Assembly: GCA_965203525.1 (NCBI GenBank)
Contig: OZ241898.1
Span: forward strand, 1,240,001-1,304,000
DNA length: 64,000 nt
Source: WTFV01 sp965203525
GTDB lineage: Bacteria; Acidobacteriota; Vicinamibacteria; Vicinamibacterales; UBA8438
Direction of reading: 5' to 3'
Positions 43,681 through 53,862 of this stretch are shown in pieces. Every line of letters starts with the position of its first letter. Within the stretch, counting starts at the first letter, position 1. The notes under the pieces are model-generated. The model was not told where the DNA came from and made no database searches. It saw nothing but the letters and a program-made list of their open reading frames with translations. Position numbers and translations under genes: made by a program.

Positions 43681-44697
43681 GTGACGAGTCGTTCACCGGT
43701 TCGCGCGGCGGCGGGCCTGCTGGCCGCGGCCGCCATGGTGGTGTGCACCGCGCCGGGCGCCGGCGCGCAGACGGAAGCCGAAGGATGGCAGCCGGAGCGG
43801 CTTGCCGACGGCCAGCCGGACATCGAAGGGATGTGGAACAACACGCGCGCCATGTTCACGCCGCTCGAGCTGCCGGAGGAGCTGTCGGGGCGGGACGACG
43901 TCCCGGCCGCGGAACTGCAGGAGCGGGCCGAGGCGCGCGGCAGCGGCCGGATCTCCCGCTCGGAGTGGCGGGGCCACGAGAACAACCGCGGCGGCGTCGG
44001 CGGCTACGGGCTCTACTGGTTCGACTGGTACTTCGACCGGCCGGCCGACATCGGGCAGCCCGCGATGATCGTCGAACCGGCCAACGGCCGCATCCCCGAG
44101 CGCACCGCCGACGCGCGCGAGCGGATCGCGCTGAACATGGCGCAGCTCCACGACTCCTACGCCAACATGGAGACGGGCGACCGCTGCATTTCGCGCGGCG
44201 TGCTCGGCATGATGATGCCGACCGAGTACAACAACGGCACCCTCGTCCTGCAGCCGCCCGGCTACGTGGTTTTCCACAGCGAGATGATCCACAACGCGCG
44301 CATCGTCCCCATCGACGGCGCCCCGCGCCTCGACGAGGGCATCCGGCAGTGGGAAGGCGACCCGCGCGGCCGCTGGGAAGGGAACACCCTGGTGATCGAG
44401 TCGACCAACTTCCGGGCGGTCCGGAACATGCGCGGGCCGACCGCCGGCACCCGCTCGCGGCAGTCCGAGGCGCAGCGCATCGTCGAGCGGCTCACCGTCG
44501 CCGGACCCGACCTGCTGCTGTACTCCGTCACCATGGACGACCCGGAGACCTACACCGGGCCGTGGACCGCGGCGTTCCCCTACGACCGCGACGACGACTA
44601 CCTCCAGTTCGAGTACGCCTGCCACGAGGGCAACTACTCGGTGCCGAACGCCCTCGGCGGCGCCCGCAGGGAAGAGGCGGAAGCGGCCGGGCGCTGA
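43681..44697 (+). CDS. Secreted protein of unknown function (paralogue of 37373-38386)
   Basis: The product is 338 aa and starts at GTG 43681 behind GGAAGGAGG. The signal peptide ends near APGAGAQ. The mature protein shares with its paralogue the pattern LADGQPDIEGMWNNTRAMFTPLELP, MIVEPANGRIPERT, CISRGVLGMMMPTEYNNG, GIRQWEGDPRGRWEGNTLVI and the near-identical end FEYACHEGNYSVPNALGGAR. No activity is known. The final codons and stop are duplicated at 44753-44785. Confidence 0.85.
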   Translation: MTSRSPVRAAAGLLAAAAMVVCTAPGAGAQTEAEGWQPERLADGQPDIEGMWNNTRAMFTPLELPEELSGRDDVPAAELQERAEARGSGRISRSEWRGHENNRGGVGGYGLYWFDWYFDRPADIGQPAMIVEPANGRIPERTADARERIALNMAQLHDSYANMETGDRCISRGVLGMMMPTEYNNGTLVLQPPGYVVFHSEMIHNARIVPIDGAPRLDEGIRQWEGDPRGRWEGNTLVIESTNFRAVRNMRGPTAGTRSRQSEAQRIVERLTVAGPDLLLYSVTMDDPETYTGPWTAAFPYDRDDDYLQFEYACHEGNYSVPNALGGARREEAEAAGR

Positions 44698-44785
44698 AGG
44701 CGCCGGCGCCGCCTGTTCCTCTTCGCCGCCTCGGTGCCGTGGTACCCTGCCGGGCGGAAGCGGCCGGGCGCTGAAGGCGCCGGCG
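44676..44785. repeat. Gene-end duplication (33 bp, offset 77)
   Basis: Bases 44676-44708, spanning the last codons and TGA of the secreted-protein gene, are repeated at 44753-44785. The 44-bp spacer is unrelated. Confidence 0.9.
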
Positions 44786-44822
44786 GCGCGTCCGGCGGGA
44801 ACATGGCAAGGAACGTCGCACG

Positions 44823-45956
44823 ATGAAGCTTCTGACCCTGCGCGCCAGGTCGTACCGCAGTTTGCGCGACACGAACGTCGATCTGGACGATCTCAATCTG
44901 TTCATCGGCGCCAATGCGTCCGGCAAGAGCACGATCCTGGACGCGCTCCGTTTTCTGAACGAAGGAATCCGGGCGCGCGACTTCGACGGGCCCGCCTTCT
45001 CGCGTGGAGGCATCCTCCACATGGCGTGGAAGGGAGAGGAAGCAAGTCGAATCGAGCTGGACGTACGTCTGCAACACGACACGAAGAAGTACGAGTGGTC
45101 GTTGCGGCTGGTGAAAAACGGGTATGGGTTCTTCGTCGACGAGCACGTCGACGAGTTGCCGGACGGAGCGCCGCCCGTGGGGTTGTTGAGCGCCAACGGC
45201 GGCGAAGGCTGGTGGTGGTCGGGAAAGGAAGGAAGAGTGGAACTGAAGCAGGACCCGACCTCGTGCGCCCTGGCCGCGGCCGCGGCGGATGCGTCCTTTC
45301 CGGCCCGGCACGTTGCCGAATTCATCGGCCGCTGGGGGTTCTTCGATCCGAATCCGTTCCTGCTCCGGCGCGACCGGACGGGGCTGGAGTCGAGCCGGTT
45401 CGATCACTACGGGCGGAACCTGGGCGAAACGCTGCATGCGCTGAAGGAATCCTCGTCGGGGGCATTCGAACGCATCGTGGAAGCGACCCGCACCGTTCTG
45501 GACCTCCCCAAGGAAATCGAGCCTCGGCAATCGGACGACGGCCGCTTTTATTTCGCGCAGGCCGAGCCGGGGCTTCGGTTTCCCGTGCATCAGGTGGGCG
45601 TCTCCAGCGGCACGTTGCGGATGCTGGCGCTGATGACCGCGTTGTTCGCGGAACCGGACACGAACCTGATCGGCATCGAAGAACCGGAGAACTACGTCCA
45701 TCCGACCGCGTTGTCCTCTTTCGTGGAGTACCTGCGCAGCGTGCAGGATCGCGTCCAGTTCATGGTGACGACCCATTCGCCGCTGCTGCTCGACTTTCTG
45801 AACCGGCCGGAGGCTGTCCGCGTCGTGCGGCGCGGCGGGGCGGAGGGAACGACCGTCATGGCGGGTGAGGATCCGGAAGACGTGCGGAAAGCCCTGGAGG
45901 CGTCGGGTTTCGGCCTCGGGGAGTTCTACGAGACGAAAGGGTTCGGGAGCGCCTGA
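44823..45956 (+). CDS. AAA family ATPase (AAA_15/AAA_21, OLD-like)
   Basis: The product is 377 aa and starts at ATG 44823 behind AAGGA. LTLRARSYRSLRDTNVDLD precedes the Walker A GANASGKST (about residues 30-38). The C-terminal half has VSSGTLRMLALMTALF (signature), NLIGIEEPENYVHP (Walker B and D-loop) and FMVTTHSPLLLD (His switch). The insert between is a short coiled-coil hinge. Such ATPases act with TOPRIM or DUF4435 nucleases in anti-phage systems. Here a DUF4276 gene follows after one base. GC is slightly lower than that of the neighbours. Confidence 0.85.
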   Translation: MKLLTLRARSYRSLRDTNVDLDDLNLFIGANASGKSTILDALRFLNEGIRARDFDGPAFSRGGILHMAWKGEEASRIELDVRLQHDTKKYEWSLRLVKNGYGFFVDEHVDELPDGAPPVGLLSANGGEGWWWSGKEGRVELKQDPTSCALAAAAADASFPARHVAEFIGRWGFFDPNPFLLRRDRTGLESSRFDHYGRNLGETLHALKESSSGAFERIVEATRTVLDLPKEIEPRQSDDGRFYFAQAEPGLRFPVHQVGVSSGTLRMLALMTALFAEPDTNLIGIEEPENYVHPTALSSFVEYLRSVQDRVQFMVTTHSPLLLDFLNRPEAVRVVRRGGAEGTTVMAGEDPEDVRKALEASGFGLGEFYETKGFGSA

Positions 45957-45957
45957 C

Positions 45958-46626
45958 GTGTCGAAACGCGTAATCATGATCGCCTCGGGCGAAACCGAGC
46001 GGCGTGCGCTTCCGCTCCTGGTTCGGCACCTGCGGGACCAGGACGTCGTCGCGGAGGACGTCCGGATTCCGCCGAGGAACAGGGCGCTCGACGTCGAAAT
46101 GGCGGCAAGACTCATCAAGGCGGCGTGGTACGAGAACCTCGGTGCGCCGCCGGACAAGTTCGTCGTGGTGGTGGACGTCGACCGTGCCGAACCGGCTGAA
46201 GTGCTGGAATCGATGCGGACGCAGTTGCCCGCGCGCGTACCCGGGATCGGTGCGGACGTCCTGTATGCATACGCGCAAGCGCACCTCGAAGCATGGTATT
46301 TCGCCGACGTCGAGAATCTCCGAGAGCGCATCGGCAGAGCCCCGGGGAACGTCGATACGTCGAAGCCGGACGAAATCGACAATCCGAAACTTCACCTGCA
46401 GCACGTCCTGGCGGAGCGGGTCTACACCGCGCGGGTGTCCGCGGAAATCGCCGAAGCCCTGGATGCGGCGACGATCGCCCGCCGCAGCCCCAGCTTCCGG
46501 ACCTTCGTGGAGGCTGTCAGGAACGGTCCGGCGGCGACCGCCTCCAGCGGTCGCGAATGGGCCGCCCTGTCCGCGTCAGGAACGGGTCCGGCGGCGACCG
46601 CCTCCAGCCGGGCGGCGCGAAGCTGA
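45958..46626 (+). CDS. DUF4276 family protein, TOPRIM-like, partner of the AAA ATPase
   Basis: The product is 222 aa and starts at GTG 45958, one base after the ATPase stop. RVIMIASGETERRALPLLVRHL near the start supplies the TOPRIM Glu, and FVVVVDVDRAEP around residue 70 the Asp-x-Asp, which together suggest a metal-dependent nuclease or toprim fold. The C-terminal 25 residues contain two copies of NGPAATASS/TGPAATASS, the translation of a 33-bp duplication, so the natural end may have been earlier. The pair is a candidate defence system like split OLD or PARIS. This is an inference from domain pairing. Confidence 0.75.
   Translation: MSKRVIMIASGETERRALPLLVRHLRDQDVVAEDVRIPPRNRALDVEMAARLIKAAWYENLGAPPDKFVVVVDVDRAEPAEVLESMRTQLPARVPGIGADVLYAYAQAHLEAWYFADVENLRERIGRAPGNVDTSKPDEIDNPKLHLQHVLAERVYTARVSAEIAEALDAATIARRSPSFRTFVEAVRNGPAATASSGREWAALSASGTGPAATASSRAARS
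46516..46608. repeat. Direct repeat (33-34 bp, offset 59) inside the DUF4276 gene end
   Basis: Bases 46516-46548 and 46575-46608 are identical apart from one added G. Both are translated and extend the protein. Confidence 0.85.
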
Positions 46627-46681
46627 CGGCGGTCGGTGGCGGACCGCCAGGGCCAGGAAGCTGACGGCCGGTCGGCAGCGG
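46619..46681. repeat. Direct repeat (24 bp, offset 38) after the DUF4276 gene
   Basis: Bases 46619-46642, which hold the stop codon, recur at 46657-46681 with three differences. This is a second gene-end duplication stacked on the one above. Confidence 0.75.
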
Positions 46682-46737
46682 CCGCGGGTGCGCGTCCGCC
46701 GGCCGGGTCCGCGGCGCGGTCGCGCGGTACCGCCGGC

Positions 46738-46746
46738 TGGTACAAT
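46738..46746 (+). promoter_or_regulatory. Extended -10 promoter of leuS, probably leaderless
   Basis: TGGTACAAT (TG at 46738-46739, -10 at 46741-46746) has the extended -10 form. The leuS start codon (GTG 46753) is at the expected transcription start, and no Shine-Dalgarno precedes it. No good -35 is seen. Confidence 0.6.
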
Positions 46747-46752
46747 CCTCCC

Positions 46753-49305
<2,553 letters not shown>

Positions 49306-49327
49306 AATCGTGAGAGGAGCGCATCCG

Positions 49328-49939
49328 ATGCATGGAGTTCGACCGGAAAGCGGCGCCGTCCGGGCGGGACGCGTCGCCGCAAGGAAGCGGCGGGGCCTGC
49401 GCCGCCGTCTGTCGGTTTTCGCACTGCTCGCCGCGGCCGGCGCCGCCTCGTCCGGCTGCGGCTACTCGCTGGCCGGGCGCGGATCGTTCCTGCCCGACTA
49501 CATCGAGACGGTCGCCATCCCGATGTTCGGCAACGACACGCCGGTCTTCGACGTGGAGCAGCTCCTGACGCAGGAAGTGCGCACCGCGTTCATCAGCCGG
49601 GGCTCGTATCGGGTCCAGACCGACGAGGCGGGGGCCGACGCGACGCTGGTCGGCACCATCACCAGCATCCGGATCGCGCCGGCGAGCTTCAGCGCGGCCC
49701 AGCAGGCGTCGCGCTACGTCTTCACGCTGCAGGCCAGCATCGAGTTCCGCGATCTGACGACCGACGAGGTCGTCTGGGACGATTCGCAGATGGTGTTCAG
49801 CGACGAGTACGAGGTGGCGTCGGGAACCGGCGACATCGCCAGCGTCTCCACCTTCTTCGGCCAGCAGGCCAACACCGTCGAGCGGCTTGCGGTGGACTTC
49901 GCCGCCACGGTCGTCAGCTCCATCCTGGAAGCCTTCTGA
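49328..49939 (+). CDS. lptE: LptE-like LPS assembly lipoprotein
   Basis: The product is 203 aa and starts at ATG 49328 behind AGGAG. A lipoprotein signal ends in ASSGC, followed by GYSLAGRGSFLPDYIETVAI, the conserved start of LptE, and NDTPVFDVEQLLTQEVRTAF. LptE is the outer-membrane lipoprotein that plugs LptD during LPS insertion. The position between leuS and holA is that of lptE in proteobacteria, which strengthens the call. The C-terminus (VVSSILEAF) lacks other domains. Confidence 0.85.
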   Translation: MHGVRPESGAVRAGRVAARKRRGLRRRLSVFALLAAAGAASSGCGYSLAGRGSFLPDYIETVAIPMFGNDTPVFDVEQLLTQEVRTAFISRGSYRVQTDEAGADATLVGTITSIRIAPASFSAAQQASRYVFTLQASIEFRDLTTDEVVWDDSQMVFSDEYEVASGTGDIASVSTFFGQQANTVERLAVDFAATVVSSILEAF

Positions 49940-49947
49940 GCCGGGCC

Positions 49948-50904
49948 GTGGGCGTGCTGACACCGGCCGCGCTACGCGCCCGGATCGCAGCCGGCGATCT
50001 CGATCCGGTCTATCTCCTGCTCGGCGACGACGAGCAGGAGAAGAGAGAGTTGACGGCCGCGCTCGCCGGCACCATCGACGAGGGCCTGCGTCCTTTCAAC
50101 CTCGATCGGTTCCACGGCGGCGACGCCGGCCTCGACGCGGTGCTTGCCGCGGCGCGGATGGTGCCGGTGATGACGCCGCGGCGGATCGTCGTCGCGGTGC
50201 GGGCCGAGCGGATGCTGCAGCCGGCGCAGGAGAGCGCGGCGGCGCGGCGGTCCCTGGACGCGCTGGCGGACTACCTGCAGGCGCCGCCGGCCGAGACGAC
50301 GCTGGTGTTCGTGGCGGAGGGGCTGGACACGCGGCGGCGGATCGCGAAGCAGCTTCGGGCCCGGGCCACCGTCGTCGGCTGCGGGGCGCCGGAGGATGCG
50401 GCCGGCGTCCGGGACTGGATTCGCCGGCGCGTGGCGGCGGCGGGCCGGCGCGCGGACCCGGCGGCCGTCCGGTTGCTGGGCGACCTTGCCGGCGGCGACG
50501 TTCGACGCCTGCGGGACGCGGTGGACCGCCTGCTGCTGTTCGCGGACGCGGGCGCCGTGGTCACCGAGGCCGACGTGCGCGAGGTGTGCGGGCCGTCGGC
50601 GCCCCGCCCCACGGACGACTGGGCGGTGGCGGACGCCATCCAGCAGGGGGCGGCCGGCCGGGCGCTCCGGGAGCTCGGACTGGCGCTCGACGGCGGGGCG
50701 GTGCCGCACATGGTCCTGGGGCAGCTCGGCTGGGTCGCCAGAGCCAAGCTGACCGGAGCCCGCGTCGCGCCGGCGATCGATGCGGTTTTCCGGACGGATC
50801 TGGCGCTCAAGCAGTCGGGCGGCGAGCCGCGCGTGCTGCTGGAACGCCTGGTGGCGGAGTTGTGCGGAACCGCGGCGGCGGGTGGCGCGCGCCGCCGCGG
50901 CTGA
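49948..50904 (+). CDS. holA: DNA polymerase III delta subunit
   Basis: The product is 318 aa. YLLLGDDEQEKRELTAAL near residue 22, RMVPVMTPRRIVVAVRAERM at about 70-90, and a C-terminal domain with VADAIQQGAAGRALRELGLAL match HolA. It loads the sliding clamp with delta' and gamma/tau. The AAA-like domain I lacks a Walker A motif, as is normal for delta. Start GTG 49948 is 8 bp after lptE. The gene ends 6 bp before the convergent rpsT. Confidence 0.93.
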   Translation: MGVLTPAALRARIAAGDLDPVYLLLGDDEQEKRELTAALAGTIDEGLRPFNLDRFHGGDAGLDAVLAAARMVPVMTPRRIVVAVRAERMLQPAQESAAARRSLDALADYLQAPPAETTLVFVAEGLDTRRRIAKQLRARATVVGCGAPEDAAGVRDWIRRRVAAAGRRADPAAVRLLGDLAGGDVRRLRDAVDRLLLFADAGAVVTEADVREVCGPSAPRPTDDWAVADAIQQGAAGRALRELGLALDGGAVPHMVLGQLGWVARAKLTGARVAPAIDAVFRTDLALKQSGGEPRVLLERLVAELCGTAAAGGARRRG

Positions 50905-50910
50905 CCGGAT

Positions 50911-51201
50911 CTAGCCTTCCCCGACCGCCGCCGCCTTCCGCAACCGTTTCTCGAGCCGCGACTTGTGGCGGGCCGCCGCGTTGCGGTGGATGACGCCCTT
51001 GCCCGCGAGCTTGTCGATCAGGGCCGCCGTCGTGCGGATCGATTCGCGCGCCGCCGCCGCCTCGTCCTGCGCACCGGCCGCGCCGATGACGTTGCGCGTC
51101 GCCCGGATGGCGCGGCGCATCCGGCTCTTCATGCGGTTGTTCCTGTCGCGGCGCCGGAGACTCTGCTCGTGGGCCTTGATTGCGGACTTGTGGTTCGCCA
51201 T
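50911..51201 (-). CDS. rpsT: 30S ribosomal protein S20
   Basis: The product is 96 aa. The N-terminus ANHKSAIKAHEQSLRRRDRN then MKSRMRRAIRATRN is the classic basic S20 start; the second helix has KLAGKGVIHRNAAARHKSRLEKRL. It binds 16S rRNA and acts early in 30S assembly. It is convergent with holA and transcribed alone. The length is normal for the family. Confidence 0.97.
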   Translation of the reverse strand: MANHKSAIKAHEQSLRRRDRNNRMKSRMRRAIRATRNVIGAAGAQDEAAAARESIRTTAALIDKLAGKGVIHRNAAARHKSRLEKRLRKAAAVGEG

Positions 51202-51267
51202 GGAGTTCCCAATCCTGTTCGGGGCCGCGGCCGGCGGGCGGCCGTCCGGCGCCGGTGCGCGTCGCTC

Positions 51268-51732
51268 CTACCTGCCGTGCGACGAGTAGACCTCCGCGTC
51301 GCCGTTCCGCTCGAACGCGACGACGTCGTACCGCTGCACCGGCCGTCCCGGCACTTCCATGCCCGGAGAGCCGATGGGCATGCCCGGCACCGCGAGCCCG
51401 GCGACGCGCGGGCGCTCGGCGAGCAGGCGCGCGACGTCGTCCGCCGGCACGTGGCCTTCGATCACGTAGTCGCCGACGACGGCGGTGTGGCACGACGACA
51501 GCGACCGCGGAACGCCGGCGCGGCGCTTGAGCGGCAGCACGTCCCTGACGTCCGTCGTCTCGACGTTGAAGCCGTGTTCTTGCAGGTGAACCACCCACTT
51601 GATGCAGCAGCCTCAGGTGGGGGACTTGTAGACCTTGATCGTCTCGGTGTCCTGCCGTCCCTGCGCGACGGCCGACGTGACGGCCGCGCCGGCGGCCGAC
51701 AGCAGACCGAGCGCCAGTACGAGGTTTCGCAT
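51268..51732 (-). CDS. DUF411 periplasmic metal-binding protein, candidate selenoprotein (in-frame UGA)
   Basis: Read from ATG 51732 (AAAGGAG upstream) the frame has 154 codons with one internal TGA at codon 40 (51615-51613). Before it come a signal peptide (LALGLLSAAGAAVTSAVAQ) and ETIKVYKSPT; after it GCCIKWVVHLQEHGFNVETT. In DUF411 proteins this place is always CGCC, so the UGA replaces the first Cys. The remaining conserved parts are intact: SLSSCHTAVVGDYVIEGHVP, VPGMPIGSPGME. A hairpin (51582-51598) begins 14 nt after the UGA with its loop at nt 22, as in bacterial SECIS elements. DUF411 proteins are thought to bind copper. Sec at this place would change the metal site. A pseudogene or sequencing error is the alternative. 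Confidence 0.72.
51582..51598 (-). promoter_or_regulatory. Candidate bacterial SECIS hairpin
   Basis: On the minus strand GTGGGTG (51598-51592) pairs with CACCTGC (51588-51582), seven bp including two G-U pairs, closing a GTT loop with a G in first place. The loop is the 22nd to 24th nucleotide after the UGA. Known bSECIS elements have the loop 16-37 nt downstream and a G among the first two loop positions. Confidence 0.6.
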
Positions 51733-51780
51733 GGGCATGCTCCTTTGCGGCGCGCGGCGGACGCCCCCCGCGCGCCCGCC

Positions 51781-51786
51781 ATTATA
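51781..51786 (-). promoter_or_regulatory. -10 box of the DUF411 gene
   Basis: TATAAT on the minus strand, 48 bp before the start codon. The -35 region is not recognisable and lies in a duplicated segment (51791-51827). Confidence 0.5.
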
Positions 51787-51790
51787 GTCC

Positions 51791-51902
51791 CTTGCGCCGT
51801 CGGCGATCGTCGCGCCCCCGCGGCCCGGGCCCGTCGGCGCATATCGTCATGCTGCGCCGGATCGACTTGCGCCGTCAGCGATCGTCGCGCCCCCGCGGCC
51901 CG
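51791..51902. repeat. Gene-end duplication (37 bp, offset 75) at the repressor gene
   Basis: Bases 51866-51902, spanning the last codons and stop of the S24-type repressor gene, recur at 51791-51827 with one mismatch. The 38-bp spacer is unrelated. Confidence 0.9.
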
Positions 51903-52735
51903 CTCCATGCGACCTGCCCGACGATCCGGTCCTCTTCGGCCGCCGGCCGGGGCGGATGGGCGGGGTTGTCGCTGATCAGCAGCCAGCCGCCGCCGGCCTG
52001 CCGCAGGCGCTTGACGACGAGGCCGGCGCCGGTGCGCACCGCGAACAGGCGTCCGTCCAGCGGCTCGACCCGGCCCGCGTCGACCGCGACGAGGTCGCCG
52101 TCGTGAATCGTGGGCCGCATCGAGTCGCCCGCCGCCCGGACGCACGTCAGGCGCTCCGGCCGCGCCCAGGCCGCCAGCGCCCCGGCCGCCACGGCGATCG
52201 ACACCTCCGCCGATTCCTCGAAGACGACTTCGCCGCTGCCGGCCGCGAGCCGGACGTCCGGGGCGAACGGGATCATCGCGACGTCTTCGGCCGGCGCCGC
52301 GCGCGCCGGCGGGTCGCCGCGGGAAACCGGGCCGGGAATCAGGTCGGCCGCCGCCGCCGCCCGGTCCAGCAAGTTCCGCGCGAGGCCGATCCCCTTGCGC
52401 AGTCTCGACGCCAGCGCGTCCTTGTCCAGCGCGCCGAGCGCGTCGGCGACGCTCGCTTCGCGCGGCAGGTCGAGGGCCGCGGCGATTTCCGGCGGCAGCC
52501 CCGGTTCCGTCGCCGACTCCGCCCGGGCCGGGCCGATGTAGAACTCGAGCCCCAGCGCGGACGCGATCAATTCGAGGGTGGTGCTCCGCGCCGCCCGGCC
52601 CTGGACCAGACTCCGCAACTGGCCCAGGGGAATGCCGGTGCGCAGGGAGAAGGGCCTCAGTCCCTCCGCCTCGATCCGCTGCCGAACCGCCTGCCGGAGG
52701 TACTCGACGCCGCCGGAGGATGTCACTTCTGACAC
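51875..52735 (-). CDS. LexA-like (S24 peptidase) transcriptional repressor, copy 1
   Basis: The product is 286 aa from GTG 52735; no Shine-Dalgarno precedes it. Residues 10-60 form an XRE-like helix-turn-helix (EAEGLRPFSLRTGIPLGQLR, then SLVQGRAARSTTLELIASAL). The C-terminal S24 domain has CVRAAGDSMRPTIHDGDLVAVD with the nucleophilic Ser (in GDSM) and GLVVKRLRQA with the catalytic Lys, so autocleavage is plausible. Phage CI and SOS-type repressors share this plan. A near-palindrome (GTGTCA-n4-TGACAT) lies on its start codon. The protein is a close paralogue of copy 2 at 52953-53810. Confidence 0.88.
   Translation of the reverse strand: MSEVTSSGGVEYLRQAVRQRIEAEGLRPFSLRTGIPLGQLRSLVQGRAARSTTLELIASALGLEFYIGPARAESATEPGLPPEIAAALDLPREASVADALGALDKDALASRLRKGIGLARNLLDRAAAAADLIPGPVSRGDPPARAAPAEDVAMIPFAPDVRLAAGSGEVVFEESAEVSIAVAAGALAAWARPERLTCVRAAGDSMRPTIHDGDLVAVDAGRVEPLDGRLFAVRTGAGLVVKRLRQAGGGWLLISDNPAHPPRPAAEEDRIVGQVAWSGPRGRDDR
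52720..52735 (-). promoter_or_regulatory. Operator-like palindrome over the copy-1 repressor start
   Basis: GTGTCA and TGACAT arms with a 4-bp centre coincide with the start codons of the repressor. The same arms, perfectly palindromic, occur at the start of copy 2 (53791-53814). Confidence 0.55.
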
Positions 52736-52835
52736 GTTACCAGGAATCGGCGGCGCGGCCGGTTCGTTTGCGGCACGCCGCCGTGTCATACGGAACGGAG
52801 GATCGGCGCGTGGTGTTCCGCGCCGGACGGAACCC

Positions 52836-52952
52836 GCCGCCGGCGAGAAGCCGCTGGCGGACCGGAGGGCAGGCGCGTGGCCGGCCGGCGCTTCCGGCGA
52901 GAAGCCGCCGGGCATGCGGACCGGGCGTGGCCGTGGCCGGCCGGCGCTTTCG
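52836..52952. repeat. Direct repeats (about 20 bp, offset about 56) between the two repressor genes
   Basis: A GTGGCCGGCCGGCGCTT block at 52877-52893 recurs at 52933-52949, and a CCGGCGAGAAGCCGC block at about 52840 recurs at about 52895. They lie next to the stop of copy 2. Confidence 0.75.
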
Positions 52953-53810
52953 TCAGCCCTGGTCGCGGCCCCGCGGTCCGGACCAGGCGACCTGTCCGAG
53001 GATCCGGTCTTCCTCGACCACCGGATGCGGCGGGTGGAGCGGGTTGTCGCTGGTCAGCAGCCAGCGGTCCCGGCTCCGCCGCAGGCGCTTGATGACGAGT
53101 CCGGCGGCGGTCCGCACCGCGAACAGGTGTCCGTCGAGCGGATCGCGCCGGCCGGCGTCGACCACCACGAGATCCCCGTCGTGGATGGCCGGCAACATCG
53201 AGTCGCCCGCGGCGCGGACGCACGTCAGGCGCTCCGGCCGCGCCCAGGACGCCAGCGCCTCGGCCGCCACGGCGATGGACACCTCCGGGGATTCCTCGAA
53301 CACCACCTCGCCGGTGCCCGCCGCGAGCCGCACTTCGGGGGCGAACGGGATCATCACGACGGCGCTCTCCGACTCGCCGCGCGCCGGCGATCGCTCGCGG
53401 GAGATCAGGCGGGGAATCAACGCCGCGGTCGCCGCCGCCTGCTTCATCAGCTCCTGCACGAGACCGATCCCCTCGCGCAGTCTCGACGCCATCGCATCCT
53501 TCCGGATCGCGCCGACGGCGTCGTCGACGGTGGCCCCGCGCGGCAGGCCGAGGGCCCGTGCGATCTCGGCCGGCAGCCGCGGACGCAGCGCGGAGTCCGG
53601 CCGCGCCGGGCCGATGTAGAACTCCAGCTCCAGGACCGAGGCGATCAACTCGAGCGTCGTGCTCCTTGCCGCCCGGCCCTCGATCACGCTCCGCAACTGC
53701 CCCAGCGGGATGCCGGTGCGCAGCGAGAACGGCCGCAGCCCTTCCGCCTCGATCCGCTGCCGCACCGCCTGTCGGAGGTACTCGATGCCGTATCGTGTCA
53801 CTAGTGACAC
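52953..53810 (-). CDS. LexA-like (S24 peptidase) transcriptional repressor, copy 2
   Basis: The product is 285 aa, read from GTG 53810 (an in-frame GTG at 53801 is an alternative; neither has a Shine-Dalgarno). The HTH region is EAEGLRPFSLRTGIPLGQLR then SVIEGRAARSTTLELIASVL, almost identical to copy 1. The peptidase part keeps CVRAAGDSMLPAIHDGDLVVVD (Ser) and GLVIKRLRR (Lys). A perfect 24-bp palindrome overlaps the start codon, pointing to autoregulation. The gene is divergent from the small regulator at 53863. Confidence 0.88.
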   Translation of the reverse strand: MSLVTRYGIEYLRQAVRQRIEAEGLRPFSLRTGIPLGQLRSVIEGRAARSTTLELIASVLELEFYIGPARPDSALRPRLPAEIARALGLPRGATVDDAVGAIRKDAMASRLREGIGLVQELMKQAAATAALIPRLISRERSPARGESESAVVMIPFAPEVRLAAGTGEVVFEESPEVSIAVAAEALASWARPERLTCVRAAGDSMLPAIHDGDLVVVDAGRRDPLDGHLFAVRTAAGLVIKRLRRSRDRWLLTSDNPLHPPHPVVEEDRILGQVAWSGPRGRDQG

Positions 53811-53814
53811 GATA
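53791..53814. promoter_or_regulatory. Perfect 24-bp palindrome (operator) over the copy-2 repressor start
   Basis: TATCGTGTCACT followed by its exact complement. It covers the repressor start codon and lies 49 bp before the divergent gene, so it can control both. Confidence 0.75.
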
Positions 53815-53836
53815 CACGGAAAACCTTGAACGGCCG

Positions 53837-53850
53837 TGCCATTTGTGGCA
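53837..53850. promoter_or_regulatory. Second palindrome upstream of the small regulator
   Basis: TGCCATTTGTGGCA has 5-bp arms around a 4-bp centre, between the first operator and ATG 53863. Its sequence differs from the repressor operator, so it may bind the small regulator itself. Confidence 0.45.
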
Positions 53851-53862
53851 TTCTTTCGTGCC

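Noticed and set aside
51268..51594. Short DUF411 gene starting at a GTG after the UGA
   Set aside because: It would lack the signal peptide and half of the metal motif, and the GTG has no ribosome site; the upstream part is fully conserved in frame.
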